Shown piece after piece: positions 1 to 8,736 of a stretch of DNA of 48,879 nucleotides. The stretch is taken from positions 5,483-54,361 of the forward strand of contig NZ_ML762431.1 of assembly GCF_009498735.1 (NCBI RefSeq). Direction: 5' to 3'. Every line of letters begins with the position of its first letter. Position 1 is the stretch's first letter. Below the pieces are notes generated by a model. The model ran no database searches and was not told the origin of the DNA. It saw only the letters and a program-made list of their open reading frames with translations. The stretch is from Gracilibacillus oryzae (GTDB lineage Bacteria > Bacillota > Bacilli > Bacillales > Amphibacillaceae). Made by a program: the position numbers and the translations under genes.

Positions 1-305
1 AATGATGAGGCCATTGGCTTTTCAACAAGTACATGCTTGCCATGATTTAAAGCTGCAATGGCAATATCCGCATGGGTGTACGGGGGAGTGCAAACAGATA
101 CCAGATCAATATTCTCTTGTTTTACCAATTCCTGATAATCACTAAAAACAGCTGCGTCTAGATTAAATTCCTTTGCCTGTTTCTCCGCTTTTTCTGGATA
201 AATATCACACATCGCCACAATCTTACAACGATCCTGGAATTCCAAGTACCCTCTAATATGAGCAGTTGAAATAGCTCCTGTACCTATAATCGCAACATTC
301 ATCAT
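1..305 (-). CDS. Gfo/Idh/MocA-family oxidoreductase, N-terminal part (gene runs off the left edge)
   Basis: This is the first ~101 codons of an NAD(P)-dependent sugar oxidoreductase, open to the window edge. The protein begins MMNVAIIGTGAISTAHI, a Rossmann-fold start with a GxGxxS nucleotide-binding loop. Near the cut end it has HVLVEKPMA, the EKP motif whose lysine is catalytic in this family. The start is the ATG at 305 or the adjacent ATG at 302, preceded by AGGAGAG at good spacing. It is related to, but clearly different from, the two 354-residue oxidoreductases at 875-1939 and 22247-23311. The substrate is unknown; family members usually oxidise or reduce cyclic sugars or inositols. A cre-like box lies at 489-502, so carbon catabolite control is plausible. 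Confidence 0.85.
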   Translation of the reverse strand, partial: MMNVAIIGTGAISTAHIRGYLEFQDRCKIVAMCDIYPEKAEKQAKEFNLDAAVFSDYQELVKQENIDLVSVCTPPYTHADIAIAALNHGKHVLVEKPMASS

Positions 306-488
306 TTTTACACTCTCCTATTCTTTTTCATTATTCATTTTTCTTCCTAAAATGGATATGTCGTAATATCTGGAGATCATTAGAGCTTCCTGGAGTAATA
401 TTCAAACACCGAAAGGAAACGCTGTCATTTCCCTCATTAGAATATATGCTTTCCATACCCACCAGCAAACCAATTCAGGCCAAATGCC

Positions 489-502
489 TGTTAGCGTTTT
501 CA
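489..502. promoter_or_regulatory. cre-like CcpA box
   Basis: TGTTAGCGTTTTCA matches the cre consensus TGWAANCGNTNWCA with one mismatch. It is almost identical to the box at 15658-15671. It lies ~185 bp upstream of the oxidoreductase start at 305. CcpA binding is an inference from the match. Confidence 0.5.
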
Positions 503-642
503 ATTCTGGTCAAAAATTTTACGGAATAAAATCTGCCAACCCTTTGCTGATAAACTGTAAATCATGTAAGCATACTATCTTGAATGGAGGTTATTCACTA
601 ATAAATTCCACCTCACTTTTGTTTTTAGAATCAACATTTAAT

Positions 643-670
643 ATACTAGTATGGTAATGTGGTTACATTA
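643..670. promoter_or_regulatory. Two adjacent dyads, possible operator
   Basis: ATACTAGTAT (643-652) is a perfect 10-bp palindrome. It is followed after two bases by TAATGT-GGTT-ACATTA (655-670), a perfect 6-bp inverted repeat. Closely spaced dyads in an AT-rich gap suggest a repressor operator, but the local AT content makes chance dyads fairly common. Confidence 0.3.
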
Positions 671-788
671 TATTAGCTAGAAATGTATTTTTCAACTGAT
701 ATACAATAATTTAATAAAATTTTAATATCCAATCATGTGAATATCAGCATAAATGATAGGTTATAATCTTACCATTCTCCTTATTATT

Positions 789-824
789 AAAAGTGCTGTC
801 ACTATTAATTTTGACAGCACTTTT
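789..824. terminator. Strong hairpin, probable bidirectional terminator
   Basis: AAAAGTGCTGTCA (789-801) pairs perfectly with TGACAGCACTTTT (812-824), giving a 13-bp stem with a 10-base loop. It lies 50 bp beyond the stop of the oxidoreductase gene at 875-1939. The outer A/T pairs supply a U-tract on the minus strand, and a longer T-run follows on the plus strand. It probably terminates the 875-1939 transcript. Confidence 0.75.
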
Positions 825-874
825 GCTTTTTTTAGCAGCATTTTCGTTTCAACATAAAATTTGTGCAGCGGCCA

Positions 875-1939
875 TCAGTCAAACCTGATCTCCTTTTGCT
901 CTTGACTGGACTGATAAACTCCTGTAAGAATTTTCATCATCTCAACACCGTCTTCTACTGGCGCTATTGTTTTTTCTTCCCCTTTGTTACAGCGGATAAA
1001 ATGATCAATTTCATTTTGGAAGCCTTTTTGAAAATTAAAGCTTAAATGATCGATCTGTGGTGTGCTGTTCAGCATAATGTTATTTTTCTCTGTGAAAATT
1101 TCCAGTGATGGCTCAATATCCGCCCCTCCTTTATCTCCATAGAGGCTTACACTGATTTCATTCTTCTTTGTATGTAAAGCAAAACTAACATCCACCATTA
1201 ATGATGCCCCATTCTCAAAACGGATGAGGGCATTTGCAGAGTCCTCCACCGTATTTTGTTCGGCATTATAATCTGCTGCTTTGTAAAAAGATTTGAATTC
1301 CACATTGGAACGGTTCCCTAATTTCTGATAAGCATTGCCGCTGACAGACTTGACCTTCGGCTTCCCCATTAAATACCAGCACAAATCGATCACATGAACC
1401 CCCAGATCGATCAATGGTCCGCCACCGGAGCGATCTGTATCAGCAAACCAGCCGCCAGGATTCCCTAATACCCTTAGACAGGAAGCTTTTGCATAATAGA
1501 TTTCACCTAATTCTCCATTATCAATGAACCGCTTTAATACCTGTGTATTGGTACCAAATCTTCTGACATATCCAACTTGCAAAAATTGATCTGGAAACTT
1601 TTTCACTGCTTCCTCAACCGCTAAAGCTTCTTCCACCGTTTTGCACAGCGGCTTTTCTGTTAACACATTTTTTCCTGCATGAAGTGCGGCAATTGCTATT
1701 TCAGCATGTGAATTATTCCATGTACAAATACTGACAGCATCAATCTCATTATTCTGAAGCAATTCCCGATAATCGGTATAATAGTCGGTGATGTTCAGTT
1801 CCTCCGCTTTTTGCTTCGCACGTTCTTCATTGATATCTGCAACAGCGATTATTTCTGCATCCTGATTATGGAGATACCCTTGGATATGCTGCTTAGAAAT
1901 CGACCCTAATCCAATTACACCAACTTTAATTTTACCCAT
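875..1939 (-). CDS. Gfo/Idh/MocA-family sugar oxidoreductase
   Basis: This is a complete 354-residue NAD(P)-dependent oxidoreductase of normal family length. The N-terminal Rossmann domain starts KVGVIGLGSIS with the GxGxxS loop. NVLTEKPLCK around residues 90-100 is the EKP motif, and DLGVHVIDL around residue 180 holds the conserved D and H of the active site. It aligns without gaps to the oxidoreductase at 22247-23311, with roughly four of five residues identical by eye. It should therefore have the same or a closely related substrate, although that copy sits inside the N-glycan operon. This gene has its own promoter (1978-2007) and terminator (789-824), so it is monocistronic. The ATG at 1939 follows a GGGGGAAA ribosome site. 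The exact reaction is unknown; oxidation or epimerisation of a released sugar is likely. Confidence 0.9.
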   Translation of the reverse strand: MGKIKVGVIGLGSISKQHIQGYLHNQDAEIIAVADINEERAKQKAEELNITDYYTDYRELLQNNEIDAVSICTWNNSHAEIAIAALHAGKNVLTEKPLCKTVEEALAVEEAVKKFPDQFLQVGYVRRFGTNTQVLKRFIDNGELGEIYYAKASCLRVLGNPGGWFADTDRSGGGPLIDLGVHVIDLCWYLMGKPKVKSVSGNAYQKLGNRSNVEFKSFYKAADYNAEQNTVEDSANALIRFENGASLMVDVSFALHTKKNEISVSLYGDKGGADIEPSLEIFTEKNNIMLNSTPQIDHLSFNFQKGFQNEIDHFIRCNKGEEKTIAPVEDGVEMMKILTGVYQSSQEQKEIRFD

Positions 1940-1977
1940 CTGCTTTTCCCCCTGTAACTGATCTGTTTTTCTTTTTC

Positions 1978-2007
1978 ATCATAGTCACTTGGGGGAGATT
2001 GTCGCAA
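1978..2007 (-). promoter_or_regulatory. Sigma-A-type promoter for the oxidoreductase gene
   Basis: On the minus strand, TTGCGA (2007-2002) and TATGAT (1983-1978) are separated by 18 bp. The -10 ends ~39 bp before the ATG at 1939. This matches the sigma-A consensus well. Confidence 0.55.
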
Positions 2008-2133
2008 TATGTGGTTTTTGTTTATAGTTGGTGGAATTGTTTTTTGTCACCCTGTTTTAAAGCCAAAACAATATGTGAAATTTTGAAATATGTAATTTTT
2101 GATTAATACTCTTTTACTAATACAGCTGCAAGT

Positions 2134-2171
2134 AAAAAGCGAAAGACCCTTCTTGATTGCGAAGGGTCTTT
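2134..2171 (-). terminator. Rho-independent terminator of the importer operon
   Basis: On the minus strand AAAGACCCTTC (2171-2161) pairs with GAAGGGTCTTT (2152-2142), an 11-bp stem followed by CGCTTTTT. It lies 20 bp beyond the stop of the binding-protein gene at 2192. Confidence 0.9.
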
Positions 2172-2191
2172 GTGACCAAATCAACTTATTA

Positions 2192-3247
2192 TCAATAAAC
2201 ATCTTTCCATTCATCAATATTGTCCGGATCAAATTTAAATGGATCTCCTAGTAAAACTTCTGTGCCATCCTCTGTTTCGGTTACTTCAAAGTTCCCAAGA
2301 TCTCCTGCTTCAAATGTGTCACCAACTTCACCACTGATTTCTTCATCAGCTAAAGCTTTTGCCGCATAACCTGCAAGATAACCTAAGTCGATTGGATTCC
2401 ATAAGTACATCCATGGACTTACACCATTTTCAATGTATTCTGCCATCTCACTTGGTAAACCAAGACCTGTAACAACAACTTCTCCCTGTAAACCCTTATC
2501 TGAAATTACTTTTGATGCCGCTGCAATTCCTACAGTTGTTGGTGCAATAATTGCTTTTAAATCTGGATATGATTGCAATAAAGCTTCTGTCTCTGAAACA
2601 CTTTTATCTCTTAAATCATCACCATATGCAATTTCCACCAGTTCGATATTTTCATAATCAGGCTTTTCCAACTCTGTTTGCATCCACTCGATCCATAAGT
2701 TTTGATTGGACGCTTGCGATGTAGCACTTAAAATGGCAATTTGGCCTTCATGGTCAATCATTTCCGCAACCGCCTCAATTTGAATTCTGCCTATTGCCTC
2801 AGGGTCTGCCTGGTTGATGTGTACCAATCTGCTGGCTCCATTAACAGCAGAGTCTGCAGAAAGTACTTTAATTCCTCGATCCATTGCTTTAGTTAATACA
2901 GGCTGCAATCCATCATAATCATTACCAATAATCGTAATACTATCTACCTGCTGGGAAATCAGTTCCTCAATAATTTGGATTTGCCCCTCTACAGTCGGCT
3001 GATCTGGAGCTCTAAGAATCGCTTCATCTCCTGCCTCCGTTATCGCAGTTTCAAATCCTTCCATCAGTTTTTCTCCAAATGGGTTACCTGTACTTTTGAA
3101 AATAACGGCATGTCTCTGTCCATCATTGCCCTCACTGCCAGAATCCCCGCTGTTATCTTCATTACTGCCACCAGTTTGTTGTCCGCATGCTACTAGTACT
3201 GTAAGAAAAATCACCAATAAAAAACTAAAACTCCACCATTTTCTCAT
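2192..3247 (-). CDS. Sugar-binding lipoprotein of an ABC importer, RhaS-like
   Basis: This is a 351-residue periplasmic-binding-protein-like lipoprotein, the substrate receptor of the importer encoded just upstream. The signal peptide starts MRKWWSFSFLLVIFL and ends in the lipobox LVAC, so Cys21 would be lipidated and anchor the protein outside the membrane. The mature part is a type I sugar-binding fold. Segments such as QIAILSATSQASNQNLWIEW and IIAPTTVGIAAA resemble the rhamnose-binding RhaS branch. That branch is close to the AI-2 receptor LsrB, so AI-2 or another deoxysugar remains possible. It is the last gene of the operon and is followed by a terminator. The nearby secreted rhamnosidase supports rhamnose or a rhamnoside as ligand; the ligand is inferred. 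Confidence 0.85.
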   Translation of the reverse strand: MRKWWSFSFLLVIFLTVLVACGQQTGGSNEDNSGDSGSEGNDGQRHAVIFKSTGNPFGEKLMEGFETAITEAGDEAILRAPDQPTVEGQIQIIEELISQQVDSITIIGNDYDGLQPVLTKAMDRGIKVLSADSAVNGASRLVHINQADPEAIGRIQIEAVAEMIDHEGQIAILSATSQASNQNLWIEWMQTELEKPDYENIELVEIAYGDDLRDKSVSETEALLQSYPDLKAIIAPTTVGIAAASKVISDKGLQGEVVVTGLGLPSEMAEYIENGVSPWMYLWNPIDLGYLAGYAAKALADEEISGEVGDTFEAGDLGNFEVTETEDGTEVLLGDPFKFDPDNIDEWKDVY

Positions 3248-3352
3248 TACTAATTACCTCCCTATAATCTTAATTATGTTTGACTGTTGGAAAACTCAGC
3301 AAACCCTATCCATCAACCACTGGACTATTAACTGCAGCTGGCATTCCAATAG

Positions 3353-4375
3353 TTATGAAACCTTTTCCTTGCTGTCACTCTTACTGGACGTTTTAAATTT
3401 ACCTTTCACTCTCAGGTTCGTTACTGTTACAGAAGCGATTAATAGGACACCAATCACAATCAGTAACATTTGGGCAGGGATATTAATTAGACCTAATCCA
3501 TACTGTAAGTAACCAATCACAAAAACAGCCAAGATAGCCCCAAGCATTTTTCCTTTTCCCCCAGCGGTACTAATTCCTCCCAGAGCTACCATTGCAATCA
3601 CATCCAATTCATACATATTGGCCACATTCGGTCTGGTACTTCCCATTCTGGCCGTCAGGAAAATGGCAGTAATTGCTGCCATCACTCCAGCTAAAGTAAA
3701 GACAATCAGTTTGATGCGATCAACCTTTACTCCTGAAAATCTGCTGGCGGTTGTATTACTTCCTATCGCATACACTTGTCTTCCAAATACTGTTTTATGC
3801 AATAATAAGGCAAAGCCAATTGCTAAAATAACAAATAATAAGAGGATAAAAGGAATTGGGCCGATGTACCCCCATCCAAAATAAGAGAACCAGGACGGGA
3901 AGCCGCCAGATGATTGATCTTCTAAAATCATATAGGCAATTCCCCGGTAAAGAATCATAGTAGATAATGTGACGATAACTGCTGATAATTCTCTGTACTT
4001 AACAAGTAAGAAACCGTTGAAGAAACCACATAAAGCACCGACTAATAAACAAACTACAATGGCTAATTCCATCGGCAGACCTGCATTAAAGGTTGTTGCC
4101 ATTACAACAGAAGCCAAGGCAACTGTAGAGCCGACTGAAATGTCAATTTCTCTCATAATCATGATCATTACCATTGGAAAAACAATAAATGCTTTATCTA
4201 AAAAAGTCATTGTTGCATCTGATATACTGGTAAAGTTGAGAAAATAGGGTGAGATGGAGCTATTTACAATAAAGATAATGATTATTAAAGCGATAAGCAT
4301 CCATTCCCATTGCAACATAAATCGCTTCCAGCTAAAGTTCTGTACATTATTTATGGTTCTTGTACTCATCGTCAA
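3353..4375 (-). CDS. Sugar ABC importer permease, RbsC/RhaP-Q type (second permease)
   Basis: This is a 340-residue polytopic membrane protein of the BPD_transp_2 family, which includes RbsC, RhaP and RhaQ. Around ten hydrophobic segments are visible. The family signature REIDISVGSTVALASV lies near residue 78, and LGGISTAGGKGKM lies near residue 263. It overlaps the upstream permease gene by four bases (ATGA), indicating translational coupling. Two different permeases in one operon is typical of RhaTPQS and LsrACDB importers, where they form a heterodimer, and unlike ribose importers with one permease. The 105-bp gap to the binding-protein gene shows no clear terminator. Confidence 0.88.
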   Translation of the reverse strand: MTMSTRTINNVQNFSWKRFMLQWEWMLIALIIIIFIVNSSISPYFLNFTSISDATMTFLDKAFIVFPMVMIMIMREIDISVGSTVALASVVMATTFNAGLPMELAIVVCLLVGALCGFFNGFLLVKYRELSAVIVTLSTMILYRGIAYMILEDQSSGGFPSWFSYFGWGYIGPIPFILLLFVILAIGFALLLHKTVFGRQVYAIGSNTTASRFSGVKVDRIKLIVFTLAGVMAAITAIFLTARMGSTRPNVANMYELDVIAMVALGGISTAGGKGKMLGAILAVFVIGYLQYGLGLINIPAQMLLIVIGVLLIASVTVTNLRVKGKFKTSSKSDSKEKVS

Positions 4376-5382
4376 ATCACCCTCCTCAACCGGTTATTCT
4401 TTTCAACCTTCTTTTTAATCTCTGTATTAAATAACACGGCTACCAGAATAATTACACCCTCAATGCCCATTTGCCAGAAAGGTGAGACATTTATTAAAGG
4501 TAAACCGTTATCTAGTACTCCAAGCAAAAATGCTCCTAATAAGACACCAATAACTTTACCAACACCACCATTAATGCTAACACCGCCAAGTATACAGGCA
4601 GCAATAACAGTTAATTCATAGCCGCTGGCCGTATCGCCTTGTGAGGAGGCGAATTTTGACACCCACAAAACTCCTGCAAGTCCTGATAGTCCTCCCATCA
4701 GTGTATAAACAAGCATATAAACTTTATTAGCATTGATACCGCTTATTTTCGCTGAGTCAGGATTGCTTCCAAGTGCATAAATTTGTCTTCCAGTGATCGT
4801 ATTGTTGACAAAATAATAGAAAAACAGAAAAATAATAATCGCAATAAATACTAATGTATTGATACCTAATATATTGCTTGTTGCAATACCTTTAAAAGAA
4901 TCCGGCATTTGATAAGCACTGACCCAATCACCACCGCCTACCCAAAAGGTCATTCCCCGAAAAGCGTTCATAAGGCCTAGTGAGGCAATAATCGGCAGGA
5001 TGCCTACTTTTGATACCAATAACCCAAGAATAACTCCACATGCACTTCCTACTATAATCCCCAGTAATATCGCTAAAAATGGTGATAAACCCGGGTAAGC
5101 ACTTACTGTTAATGCTGTGATCATCCCTGAAAGGGCAAGTGTAGCACCAATTGATAAGTCAATTCCTCTCGTCACAAGTACAAGCATCATACCTAAAGCT
5201 AAAATACATAAGATCGCTGTATTTTTAAGCATATCGCTTAAATTACCTAATGTTAAAAATGCTGGATTTAAGAACTGAATGACAATTGCAAGTATGATAA
5301 TAAACCCAAGTAAACCTAATTCTCGAAATTTGGATACATATCTTATCAGGTTGCTTTCCATCATATTTTCACCTCTCATCAA
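4372..5382 (-). CDS. Sugar ABC importer permease, RbsC/RhaP-Q type (first permease)
   Basis: This is a 336-residue inner-membrane permease of the RbsC superfamily. VTRGIDLSIGATLALSGM near residue 70 is the conserved permease signature, and ACILGGVSINGGVGKV near residue 253 is the second conserved loop. The start ATG at 5382 overlaps the stop of the ATPase gene by four bases. The ribosome site is the GAGGTG-like sequence before MMRGEN; an inner start at MMESNL, which also follows a GAGGTG sequence, is equally possible. It pairs with the permease at 3353-4375 to form the channel. Confidence 0.88.
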   Translation of the reverse strand: MMRGENMMESNLIRYVSKFRELGLLGFIIILAIVIQFLNPAFLTLGNLSDMLKNTAILCILALGMMLVLVTRGIDLSIGATLALSGMITALTVSAYPGLSPFLAILLGIIVGSACGVILGLLVSKVGILPIIASLGLMNAFRGMTFWVGGGDWVSAYQMPDSFKGIATSNILGINTLVFIAIIIFLFFYYFVNNTITGRQIYALGSNPDSAKISGINANKVYMLVYTLMGGLSGLAGVLWVSKFASSQGDTASGYELTVIAACILGGVSINGGVGKVIGVLLGAFLLGVLDNGLPLINVSPFWQMGIEGVIILVAVLFNTEIKKKVEKNNRLRRVI

Positions 5383-6893
5383 ACTACTTGGCTTTTACTT
5401 GTCTGCTTTGACATGGCAGCTTCTAAGATTGCTTCTTGGGTAGCTTGATCTTTATCTAAGAACCGGGTAATTCTTCCTTCACACATCACCGCTATCCGGT
5501 CACTAAGCCCAATCACTTCTGGCATTTCAGATGAGATCATAATAATGCCATATCCCTCACTTGCAAGATCGATCATAATTTGATAAATCGAAGATCTTGC
5601 CCCAATGTCGACACCTTTTGTTGGCTCATCAAATATAAGTACTTTTAAATCCTTTGTCAGGAGTTTTGCGACAGCCACTTTTTGTTGATTTCCACCTGAT
5701 AGGGAACTGGCTAAATTAAAAATACTGTTTGTTTTCACACCAACCTGTTCTGCCAGTGTTTTTGACATTTTTCTTTCCTCTTGGTTATTAAGCCATCCTT
5801 TATGTGAAATCTTATCTAATGATGACAATGTAATATTTTGCGAAATGGACCATTGCAAGATTAAACTTTGAGTCTGACGGTCCTCTGGCAAGTAACCAAT
5901 ACCCAGGTTCACTGCATCTGCTGGTGTTTTGATCGTTACCTTCTCCCCTTCAAAATACACAGCACCTTCATCATATGGTTCAATCCCGAAGAGTGCCTGG
6001 CATAACTCACTTCTTCCTGCACCAACTAATCCAGTAATCCCCAGTATTTCACCTTTATGGAGTGTAAATGATATATCTTTAAACATGCCAGCCTGGCCTA
6101 ATTTCTCTACACGCAGTAACTCTTCATCAATCAGCACTTGCTTTTCAGGAAAAAGCTGTTTTATCTCTCTGCCGACCATAGCTACAACTAATTTGTCATT
6201 ACTGATTCCGTCAACGTCCCATGTGCCGATATACTGTGAATCTCTTAATACGGTTACCCGATCTGCAAGCCGGTACATATCTTCAAATCTGTGGGAGATA
6301 AAAATGATAGCAACGCCTTCATCTCTTAATCGTTCTGTAATTTTGTACAGCTCTTCACTTTCTCTGTGTGTTAATGCGGCAGTTGGCTCATCCATAATAA
6401 TTATCTTTGCATTTGCTGATAATGCTTTGGCAATTTCTACTATTTGCTGTTTCGCAACACTCAGCGATCCCATCTCCGTTTTTGGGTTTAAATCAGAGCC
6501 AAGACTCTCTAATAATGCCTTTGCATCTGCATGCATTTCTTTCCACTGAATTTTCCGTGTGGATTTCTTGATTTTTTCATGGCCCATAAATATATTTTCC
6601 GTTACACTTAAATCAGGATAATTCGTCACATGCTGGTAAATTGCCGCAATCCCGACCTTTGTAGCCTCTTTCGGATTATGAAACACCACTTTTTCTCCAT
6701 TTAGATAAACGTCCCCTTTATTTGGCAAGTGTACGCCGGTTATTACTTTAATAAAGGTTGACTTCCCAGCACCATTTTCACCCATCAAGGCATGGATTTC
6801 TCCAGCCTTTAAATTGAAATGAACATTATCTAAGGCTTTTACACCAGGGAATTCCTTTGTTATCGCTTTTAATTCCAGAACATAGTCAGACAT
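5379..6893 (-). CDS. Sugar ABC importer ATPase with two ABC domains, RbsA/RhaT-like
   Basis: This is a 504-residue cytoplasmic energising subunit made of two fused ABC domains, as usual for ribose/rhamnose-type importers. The first domain has Walker A GENGAGKST near residue 38, a family-typical weak signature LSVAKQQ, and Walker B IIIMDEPTAAL. The second has the altered Walker A GLVGAGRSE, signature LSGGNQQK and Walker B VLIFDEPTKG. I place the start at ATG 6893 (MSDYVLEL), behind GAGGGGTG. The frame extends 19 codons further to 6950 but has no ribosome site there. It is the first gene of a four-gene operon ending at 2192. Confidence 0.9.
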   Translation of the reverse strand: MSDYVLELKAITKEFPGVKALDNVHFNLKAGEIHALMGENGAGKSTFIKVITGVHLPNKGDVYLNGEKVVFHNPKEATKVGIAAIYQHVTNYPDLSVTENIFMGHEKIKKSTRKIQWKEMHADAKALLESLGSDLNPKTEMGSLSVAKQQIVEIAKALSANAKIIIMDEPTAALTHRESEELYKITERLRDEGVAIIFISHRFEDMYRLADRVTVLRDSQYIGTWDVDGISNDKLVVAMVGREIKQLFPEKQVLIDEELLRVEKLGQAGMFKDISFTLHKGEILGITGLVGAGRSELCQALFGIEPYDEGAVYFEGEKVTIKTPADAVNLGIGYLPEDRQTQSLILQWSISQNITLSSLDKISHKGWLNNQEERKMSKTLAEQVGVKTNSIFNLASSLSGGNQQKVAVAKLLTKDLKVLIFDEPTKGVDIGARSSIYQIMIDLASEGYGIIMISSEMPEVIGLSDRIAVMCEGRITRFLDKDQATQEAILEAAMSKQTSKSQVV

Positions 6894-6986
6894 AATTTCA
6901 CCCCTCACAAACCTTTGGTAAGAAAATCTTTTTAACGTATACGCTTTCATAAACTTAGTTTATTTCATAAGATTGGTAACTTGTAG

Positions 6987-7017
6987 GAGATAAAATTCGG
7001 TTAAGGGGGTTATTCTT
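6987..7017 (+). promoter_or_regulatory. Shared AGGGGGT motif, site A, upstream of the importer operon
   Basis: A ~31-bp motif with core TTAAGGGGGTTATTCTT lies ~95 bp before the importer ATPase start. A close relative occurs at 15765-15795 and a shorter one at 15581-15610, both upstream of the rhamnosidase. By eye sites A and B agree at roughly three quarters of positions over 31 bases. It is a candidate operator for the YesN-type regulator at 7094-8722. Confidence 0.5.
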
Positions 7018-7065
7018 CTCTTTTCATTTCGGAGTATCTCAGCCTCTTATAGACGATGAATAAGA

Positions 7066-7094
7066 AAATAAAAAAACTCCCTGTATCAGGAAGT
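7066..7094 (-). terminator. Rho-independent terminator of the sensor operon
   Basis: On the minus strand ACTTCCTG (7094-7087) pairs with CAGGGAGT (7083-7076) around an ATA loop, followed by a run of seven T. The stem begins inside the stop codon of the response-regulator gene. This separates the sensor operon from the importer operon. Confidence 0.88.
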
Positions 7095-8722
7095 CAGATT
7101 TGATCATGCATCATTCTGTTTTTGTATTTTGAAGGTACTTCTCCATAAAATTTTTTGAATAGTTTGCTGAAATATTTTGTATCTGAATAACCTACTTTCA
7201 CGGAGACTTCATTTATCTTACAATCACTGGTTAATAAAATCTCTTTTGCCTTCTCAATCCTTACTCTTGTTACATAATCAAGGACAGTTTCTCCAGATTG
7301 GGTTTTGAAATATTCACAAAAATAGGTTGGATTCATGTAAACTTGACTGGCGATCTTTGGAATCGTTATATTTTCATTAAGATGATTACGGATCCACTCT
7401 TTAGCAATTTCCATCGAATCAAGCTGCCTTATTGCTGTTTGCTTTTCCAATAACTCGAGCATTTTTTTTGTCCATTCATAAACTTCAATTTTCAGTTCAC
7501 TGATCGTGGATGTTTTATTCGTTAGGTCAAATACTTCCTGTATATGATCAAATTCATGCTTCCCGCCAATTTTCGTAATGAAAAAGTTGGTCATCCTTAT
7601 CCCTAATAATTGAACCGCTTTTTTAATATCAGCAGGAGAATCTAACTTTTCCACATTGCTAAGAAAACTGTTCATGTTCTTCCATACTTTATTTTTATGA
7701 TTACTTTCCAATGTAAAAATGATTCGATCTATTTCATTTCCAATTGCGGTTATTTCAATAGAGGGTGTATCTTCCTTTGCATTCTCCAATAAACTTTTAG
7801 AAAATATTCTGCCACTTCCATACAATAAACGGAACTGCATATAGGTTACCAATTCATCCTTGATACTTGAAAGCACGGAAAGTTCATTAAATTGTTCGCT
7901 GACAGCAATCGAGCATGTAAAAGGAGTAAAAGCTTTAATCTTATCTTTTAAATGTTTTGCAAATAAAACTGACTCATTGACACCATCTGACTCATGATGA
8001 ACAAGAATCCAAAAAGACAATTCTCTGCCTTTCCATTTCCATGTTTTCGTTCCAGCACTATTTGTCAATATTTCATCTATAATGTTTTCTACTGCATAAA
8101 ACCAGGCATTCCAATCCTTTTGATCAAATGTCTTTGATTTACTCAACAAATGATCAATACTTACATACATAAGCGTGTAGGTTCCTTGTGGAAATTCTTT
8201 TGTCCAGTCCATATGGGAGATATCTATCTCATTTTGCCACATTATTTCACTAAGCTTTTGCGTTTGCTGTACATAAGAAAGTTGTGAAGCTTTCCATTTT
8301 ATTTCTGCATACTGTTTCGCTTTCCCCCATTGTGTATGGATTTCTTCTTGTATTCTATCAAGCTGCTTTTTAAAATCATAGCGATCAATTGGTTTAATAA
8401 GATAATCGCTTGCTCCTTCGCGAATAGCTGTCTGGAGAAACTGGAAGTCGTCGAAACCACTGATAACAATAGAATAGAATGATAACTCTTTTTTCAACTC
8501 TTTGATCAATGTCAGGCCATCCATTTCCGGCATTTTCACATCCGTAATTAATAAATCAAAAGACTGGTCTGTTTGCTTAATTGTTTCCAGACATTCTTTC
8601 CCAGACATATAAGTACCGATTACTTCCCAGCTGTCTCCACAAGATAAAACCAGTCTTTCGATTCCTCGTCTTAACCGTGGTTCATCATCAACGATCACTA
8701 CTTTTATCACTTTATCTACCAT
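7094..8722 (-). CDS. YesN-type response regulator, receiver plus AraC DNA-binding domain
   Basis: This is a 542-residue two-component response regulator. The receiver domain fills residues 5-125, with the acidic pair DDEPR near 12-13 and the phosphate-accepting Asp61 in LLITDVKMPEMDG. A middle region of ~300 residues has no motif I can name. The C-terminal ~100 residues are an AraC-type double helix-turn-helix (IPKIASQVYMNPTYF and VSVKVGYSDTKYFSKLFKK). The start is ATG 8722, with AAAGGGG nine bases upstream. A TTG three codons further out overlaps the ribosome site and is unlikely. It follows the kinase gene by 14 bp, so it is almost certainly its partner. Likely targets are the sugar importer and the rhamnosidase through the shared AGGGGGT motif; this is inference. 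Confidence 0.92.
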   Translation of the reverse strand: MVDKVIKVVIVDDEPRLRRGIERLVLSCGDSWEVIGTYMSGKECLETIKQTDQSFDLLITDVKMPEMDGLTLIKELKKELSFYSIVISGFDDFQFLQTAIREGASDYLIKPIDRYDFKKQLDRIQEEIHTQWGKAKQYAEIKWKASQLSYVQQTQKLSEIMWQNEIDISHMDWTKEFPQGTYTLMYVSIDHLLSKSKTFDQKDWNAWFYAVENIIDEILTNSAGTKTWKWKGRELSFWILVHHESDGVNESVLFAKHLKDKIKAFTPFTCSIAVSEQFNELSVLSSIKDELVTYMQFRLLYGSGRIFSKSLLENAKEDTPSIEITAIGNEIDRIIFTLESNHKNKVWKNMNSFLSNVEKLDSPADIKKAVQLLGIRMTNFFITKIGGKHEFDHIQEVFDLTNKTSTISELKIEVYEWTKKMLELLEKQTAIRQLDSMEIAKEWIRNHLNENITIPKIASQVYMNPTYFCEYFKTQSGETVLDYVTRVRIEKAKEILLTSDCKINEVSVKVGYSDTKYFSKLFKKFYGEVPSKYKNRMMHDQI

Positions 8723-8736
8723 TCTCCTCAACCCCT

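Larger units (their letters stand above)
306..788. other. Intergenic region, no gene seen
   Basis: About 480 bases separate the start of the first oxidoreductase from a hairpin at 789-824. I see no reading frame with a usable ribosome site. The stretch holds a cre-like box (489-502), a weaker one at 414-427 (AGGAAACGCTGTCA, two mismatches), and an AT-rich stretch with two dyads at 643-670. It most likely carries the leftward promoter of the gene at 1-305; no promoter hexamers stood out. Confidence 0.6.

Noticed and set aside
863-1045. Small plus-strand gene at 863-1045
   Set aside because: It is antisense to the end of the oxidoreductase gene, has no ribosome site and shows no family features.
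5929-6549. 206-residue plus-strand reading frame
   Set aside because: It lies entirely opposite the importer ATPase, has no ribosome site and its translation looks like a low-complexity shadow.
2192-6893. AI-2 (Lsr) importer
   Set aside because: The gene order fits, but no lsrK/lsrF/lsrG/lsrR genes are near and the receptor looks more like RhaS. It is kept as an alternative only.
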